From positions 372,001 through 436,000 of the forward strand of contig JAACJM010000036.1 of assembly GCA_013368315.1 (NCBI GenBank): a DNA stretch of 64,000 bases, given 5' to 3'. Position numbers and translations under genes: made by a program. The notes beneath the pieces are model-generated. The model ran no database searches and was not told the origin of the DNA. It saw only the letters and a program-made list of their open reading frames with translations. The DNA is from Tetrapyrgos nigripes. Its lineage: Eukaryota > Basidiomycota > Agaricomycetes > Agaricales > Campanellaceae. Shown here in pieces: positions 59,137-64,000 of this stretch; position 1 is the first letter of the stretch; each line of letters starts with the position of its first letter.

Positions 59137-60192
59137 ATGGCACCGATAAAAGCTCCCAAAGCATCTAAAACGAAGTCCTCGAAACGAAAGGCCCCAGAGG
59201 AAGCAACAATATCCCGGCCCATAGAACGTTCAAACAAAAAAGCAAAGTCGTCTAAAGCACCTCAACCAGATTCTTCAGAAGATGAACCCGAAGAGGTGGA
59301 GGAAAAAATGAATGATGAACAAGAGGAAGAGGAGGAAGAGGAGGAAGAGGAGATGCTCCATGGCTTCTCAACAGATGATGATGACTCTTCGGACGACGAA
59401 GATTTCGTCGAGCCAACGATTGATGTTGGTAAATTACCTACTGTTGCAAAAGATGATGCGACGGTAAAACGAAAGCTTGAGAAAGCGAAACGAGAATCAG
59501 TACGTCTTGCTATTATGCTACGCTGTAAGCTCACTGATATCTTTTGCAGACTGAAGACCGTGGTGTACTATACCTTGGTCGTTTACCGCATGGATTCTAC
59601 GAGGATCAATTAAAAGCATATTTCTCTCAATTTGGTGACGTTACACGACTGAGGGTATCTCGGAATAAAAAAGTACGTCTTTGTACGCGTACTTTGTCCA
59701 TCTTTCCGATGTTCATCTGTTACTCAGACCGGCCGTTCAAAACATTACGCCTTCCTCGAATTTGATTCGTCTTCAGTCGCGCAAATCGTTGCCGAGACTA
59801 TGGACAATTATCTCCTCATGGGGCACATTCTTCGATGTAAAGTGATACCCAAAGACCAGGTGCACGCCGAGCTTTGGGTTGGCGCCAACAGGAAATGGAG
59901 ACCTGTACCCCGGGACCGTGTGGCTCGTGTCGCGCAGAATAAGGTGTGCATAATCTTTCTCTTCTTTTCTTCCTTCTGTGTGCTAAAGTGTCGATTCAGC
60001 TCCGTACCGAGGAGGAACAAGCAAAAGCGTCGAAACGCCTCATCAAGCGTCAAAATGATAGGAAGCGCAAGCTTGAGGAGTTGGGCATTTCTTACAACTT
60101 TGATGCAGTTGGATATGTGCGTGCTGCCTTATTTTCAACACCAAGGATACTGACTTCTTTTATAGAAAAAACCTGCCGTTGCTGCCTCATGA
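59137..60192 (+). CDS. NOP15: RRM protein Nop15/NIFK (ribosome biogenesis)
   Basis: Nucleolar protein needed for processing of pre-60S rRNA. ATG 59137 begins a Lys-rich N-terminus ([18 protein letters not shown]) and an acidic Glu tract. After one intron the RRM opens with [20 protein letters not shown] (RNP2 LYLGRL), continues [20 protein letters not shown] and, after another intron, [11 protein letters not shown] (RNP1), [17 protein letters not shown]. The C-terminal helix [20 protein letters not shown], then [12 protein letters not shown], is typical for the family. The last exon adds [12 protein letters not shown]. Length and order are as expected. Confidence 0.9.
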
Positions 60193-60640
60193 GTTTGCTG
60201 TCGACAGATTCAGGTGGTTTTCAGCAAGCACTAGTTAGGGTATGGATGCTTTACTCCATCTCTACAGTTGGGTAGGCATCAAAGTTGTTGGTACCACGCT
60301 CACAGGACTTTCGATGTCCAAAGCAATAACTGTAATACTGTACCAATACATATTCGATAACCGATGCCTTTGTTACAGACAATTCTCCGTTGGACGAGTT
60401 TATCAGATCTAAACTGCAAGTGTCGGACATCCAGCCATGAAGAGTCAGTGAAGAGGTGGCACCGGAAGGTAGTGCTGGCGGCGGATTATGGTGCGATGCT
60501 AGTAAACCTGGACCTCTTCTTGCCTTTTTCACTTTGTTCGATCCTCATAGATACTGCCCATATTGAAAGGGTTCAGGGCTTCAGGACATCCCATAAAACG
60601 CATACATTTAATACCCGACTCTGCCCAACTGCTCTCTAGA
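60193..60640. other. Gene-free stretch
   Basis: 3' flank of the Nop15 gene. No coding signal seen. Confidence 0.4.
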
Positions 60641-60960
60641 GATAGTGTGTAAATCCTAACTTCTCATGGACGAGAAGCAGATATGGAAATCTGAAAGAGG
60701 AGAAAAACTTCAAACAGAGCGAAAAAATCAACAACAGAAGAACACGGAGAGCTGAAAACTCACATCAATTCCCCAAAGATATGCAGGACAGGCTCGAAAT
60801 GGTTGACCGAAATAGCATCAACCTCAGTGTGCTTAGGACAATCCTATCCGTAGTCGCAAGCCCAAGTTCCTCCGCAACAGCTATCCTCCCATCTGAAATA
60901 CGCAAGTTCATCCGGACTGATAGCATGTGCCACATCTCCAACGCAAAGGGCTAGAAAATT
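60641..60960 (-). pseudogene. Remnant of an unidentified gene (two terminal exons)
   Basis: One minus-strand frame reads GDVAHAISPDELAYFRWEDS, then CCGGTWACDYG, an in-frame TAG, DCPKHTEVDAISVNHFEPV and LHIFGEL, then a good donor (GTGAGT). After an AG near 60696 an exon reads IFPYLLLVHEKLGFTHYL-stop at about 60641. The composition and splice signals look like a real protein, but the stop and missing 5' part suggest decay. Family not recognised. Confidence 0.35.
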
Positions 60961-62314
60961 GGATCAAGGTTGGCGAGCACCAGATCTAGAAGGCAGAATG
61001 CATTTGATCAGAAACTCTCCCAGAGCGTCAGTGTCGAGAAAAGGGCTACTAGGAAGCATAACATGGAGACGCTAGCTGTCTTGCCATTGGGAAGGTCTAA
61101 GCAAGTAGGAAGAGAATTCTTGATGGTCCGAGAACGAGAACAATGCACACGGCGGGGGCCAATGCATTTTTAGGGCAAGTGTTTTTGGGTGAAATAAATT
61201 TCGGCTTTTTAAGGCAGGGTATTTGTTGGCCTATCAGGGCCAAGCGATGCAACAAATACTCGTCCAAAATACTCGTGATTTACTTTTCCCAAAAACTTTG
61301 TCCAAATATGCATCGACACACCGCCGTGGCATTCGGCAAGACCGTCGACGCGTGACGGCGAATGCTTCTCATTTTTTTCTACACTGGACCGCGGCGACCT
61401 GCTTCTTGCGAGAACACGATTTTATGAACTGTGGTTTTCAGCTCAGTACCAGGATTAAGTCTTGACCACTTGCCCATGTCCATTTACCGGAAGGGAATGT
61501 TACTGTCTTATTCAACACTATCTTAGTCAAAGCCGTCCGAGGAGAATGGAGATGGATCAGCTGCAGGTTGGCCAGAACAGTCCACAAAGTGCGCATGCTC
61601 GTCTTGTTCTCAGTGAAAGAGCTGTGCTGAATTTGTATCGTTACAGACACGTACACGCTGACTGTTGACTTGAAGCTACCAGGCGACAATCATGCAGGTT
61701 ACCTCTGAGAGGATGTCATCGCTTTTGAAATAATCGAGCTCTGAACTTCTCAACCCCGAGACGAGATGCATAACTCGGATTTCGATCATGATCGAGTCCA
61801 ATATGGTCAACCTCCGGTCAACTGAACATCTCAGGGTGCGGGAAATTTAATTTTAGGGCTTGTGCGAAAGAAGGTCAGTATTTCTTCATTCAAGTACGAG
61901 CTGCACATTGAACGCAATTAAGTCGTCCTTCAGAGCCCATGATTTGCGTAGCACACCTCTGACCTCAATGGGAGACCAACTGACGCTATGAGCTGCCTAT
62001 GCTGCCAGTGTCTTCGCCTCCTTCGAAACTCGTTGTGATGTGTCTTGTTGAAATTGTTGCCTTCTCGTGACGATCAGATGATAGCCCGAAACCGCCAGGG
62101 TGCCTTTCAAAATTTCTCGACCCGACGTCCTTAGCGTTTCCGCCAGCCCCGAGGTATCGTATTGCATATTGTTTCCACAGCTGCGCATCTGACCTCTTCC
62201 AGACCACATAAATAGTACAGCTGTCTAACTTCCTGCTCTAGAGACCATTCTTTGGTTGTTCTCTTCTGCTCAACTTTCCTCGATTATCGCTTCCCAATTG
62301 TCTAATAGTCCGCC
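60961..62314. other. Intergenic, about 1.35 kb
   Basis: No supported gene on either strand. Short open frames at 60970-61173 and 61223-61465 lack features. The 3' end forms the alcohol oxidase promoter. Confidence 0.4.
62205..62314 (+). promoter_or_regulatory. Core promoter of the alcohol oxidase gene
   Basis: CATAAATAG at 62207-62215 lies about 105 bases upstream of the ATG and is followed by a pyrimidine-rich leader (TTGTTCTCTTCTGCTC). A typical strong fungal promoter layout. Confidence 0.55.
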
Positions 62315-64000
62315 ATGACCATTCCCGAAGAAGTCGATGTTATTGTCGCTGGTGGAGGTCCCGCTGGTACGGTCCCCTTTTTGTTCTCTTCAGTTGTGCG
62401 GTGCTGACCCTGGTCGAAGGCTGCGTTGTCGCCGGCCGTCTGGCTTACGCTGACCCCAACCTGAAGGTTATGCTCGTTGAAGGTGCGTTGTTCGTGTCTG
62501 CCTTCTCTCGACTGTGTCTCTGATATGCCGTTTCTTTGCTAGGTGGTGCCAACAACCGTGACGACCCTTGGGTGTACAGGCCTGGTATCTACGTCAGGAA
62601 CATGCAGCGTGATGGAATGTGCGTCTCCTCTCTGTGGCTCTAGTTTCTTCCCCTGCTGACGAACTGGGTTCTTAGCAATGAGAAGGCCACTTTCTACATC
62701 GACACTGTGAAGTCGTCTCACCTTCGTGGCCGTCAATCCATCGTTCCGTGAGTTCAGACTTGTACTGAACGTCTCGTAGTGATCTGATGAAAGTTTCGCT
62801 GCATTTCAGATGTGCCAACATCCTCGGTGGTGGTTCTAGGTATGTTTAGTCTGCCATATTTGATTTAGGATTTAGGCGCTGACTTCTGGTCTTTAGCATC
62901 AACTTCCAGGTATATCTTGGCCTCTCGACTCGACCGAATTAGTTTTAATCTGATGTTTCCTCTCTCTCTCTCTCTCTCTCTAAGTAGATGTACACTAGGG
63001 TGAGTCATTACTGGCTTCTCTTCTTCGCCGTATCTAAAATTTCATCTCGTGTAGGCTTCGGCCTCTGACTGGGACGATTTTAAGACCGAAGGGTGGACCG
63101 CTCGTGGTATGTCTCTTCATTTCGTTTCCGGCTCAGTGCTCGTGTTTCTGACTTGCCTACTTCGTTCAGACCTGCTTCCCCTCATGAAGCGTCTCGAGAA
63201 CTACCAGAAGCCAGTCAACAATGACCGTCACGGCTATGATGGTCCCATCGCTATCAGTAACGGTGGATCTGTCACCGCTTTGGCTCAGGACTTCCTCCGT
63301 GCCTCTGATGCCATCGGCATCCCCTTCAGTGACGACCTCCAGGGTTAGTTTCAGTTGTTTTTCTGGAATGCTTTGGTCACTGAGGTTCTTTAAAGACCTC
63401 GACACCGCCCATGCCTCGGAGATCTGGGCCAAGTACATTAACAGGCACACTGGCCGTCGTAGCGACGCCGCCACTGCCTACGTCCACAGTGTAATGGATA
63501 TTCAGAGCAACCTTTACCTCGTACGTCTCATCCTTGACTAGACGTTGCTCGCTGATTGATTGCCCATTCATCCAGCGCTGCAACGCCCGTGTCAACCGTG
63601 TCATCTTTGATGGCACCAAGGCCGTCGGCATCGCCTACGTCCCCGCCAGGAACCGTGCCAGCAACGCTCAACTCAGGGAGACCATTGTCAAGGCCCGCAA
63701 GCTCGTCGTTCTCAGCTCCGGCACCCTTGGCACTCCTCAGATTCTCGAGCGTTCTGGTGTCGGTGATGCCAAGCTCCTCCAAAAGCTCGATATCAAGGTC
63801 GTCAGCAACTTGCCTGGCGTTGGCGAGGAGTACCAGGACCACTACACCACTCTCTCCAGTACGTCTATTTTGTTATCGATGTTTTCATGCAGTGATTGAT
63901 CTTTACTCTCTGCCTAGTCTATCGTGCGTCTCAGGAGAGCTTCACTGTCGACGAATTCCTTCGTGGCAACCCCGAAGTGCGCAAGGAAATATTCCAGGAG
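62315..64000 (+). CDS. Alcohol (methanol) oxidase, GMC family, 5' part only
   Basis: FAD oxidase that turns short alcohols into aldehyde and H2O2, a peroxide source in wood-decay fungi. MTIPEEVDVIVAGGGPAG has the ADP-binding GxGxxG-like motif, then CVVAGRLAYADPNLKVMLVE (split by introns) and NILGGGSSINFQMYTRASAS, the GMC signature. ERSGVGDAKLLQKLDIKVVS and LPGVGEEYQDHYT follow. At least ten introns isolate two micro-exons: CATCAACTTCCAG at 62897-62909 and ATGTACACTAGG at 62988-62999. A (TC)n tract at about 62960-62980 is intronic. The gene leaves the window before the catalytic His/Asn. Confidence 0.92.

Noticed and set aside
62960..62980. (TC)n microsatellite as a regulatory element
   Set aside because: It is the pyrimidine tract of an alcohol oxidase intron; no need for another role.

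Overview
The window is nuclear DNA from a filamentous basidiomycete, most likely a mushroom-forming Agaricomycete. Nearly every gene is cut by several short introns of about 45-90 bases. The family content fits that group: a DUF6535 membrane protein, a GMC-type alcohol oxidase, a GH5 exo-beta-1,3-glucanase, a GH43 exo-beta-1,3-galactanase, a Kre9/Knh1-like secreted protein and a fungal hybrid phytochrome. I see no rRNA, tRNA, CRISPR or bacterial-type operon. All gene models were made by eye from conserved frames and GT-AG borders, so exon edges are provisional.

Region 1 (1-13 kb) holds a secreted GH43-CBM35 galactanase, a microsomal-type epoxide hydrolase, a MYND zinc-finger protein, a decayed Baeyer-Villiger monooxygenase, a RING protein and the splicing factor CWF19L2. 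Several of these carry single-base frame lesions at short homopolymers, caused either by sequencing error or by early decay. Region 2 (13-35.6 kb) is conserved housekeeping and signalling: DUF6535 protein, SET protein, NADPH-cytochrome P450 reductase, mitochondrial She9/Mdm33, APC/C subunit Cut9/Cdc16, a full PAS-GAF-PHY-kinase-receiver phytochrome, a short-chain dehydrogenase, a small orphan protein and a histone-fold (Dpb3/POLE4/CHRAC1-like) protein. A 67-bp hairpin element with a perfect 9-bp target duplication lies at about 17.6 kb.

Region 3 (35.6-56.1 kb) is the unusual part. It is an array of Eps15-homology (EH) genes derived from an Ede1-like endocytic scaffold: one 5' relic, two long copies, two short copies and a tail relic. 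The two long copies sit in a tandem segmental duplication of about 4.75 kb (39937-44707 and 45318-50060). Each unit contains the 3' end of an uncharacterised gene, an EH gene and a Kre9-like secreted-protein gene. Each unit also carries a copied first-exon fragment of the histone-fold gene. This shows that the array grew from an ancestral head-to-head pair (histone-fold gene and EH gene sharing a promoter) still visible at 35.6 kb. The intact EH proteins combine degenerate EH repeats, a coiled coil and a C-terminal PPxY motif. Foreign or decayed pieces lie inside the array: a P-loop/HAD pseudogene, a sugar-transporter scrap and a proline-rich orphan gene.

Region 4 (56-64 kb) holds a secreted GH5 exo-beta-1,3-glucanase, a small secreted orphan, the ribosome-biogenesis factor Nop15/NIFK, a decayed exon pair and the 5' part of an alcohol oxidase with 12- and 13-base micro-exons that runs off the window. 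The genes do not form an obvious metabolic cluster. The cell-wall enzymes and the secreted proteins are the accessory component.
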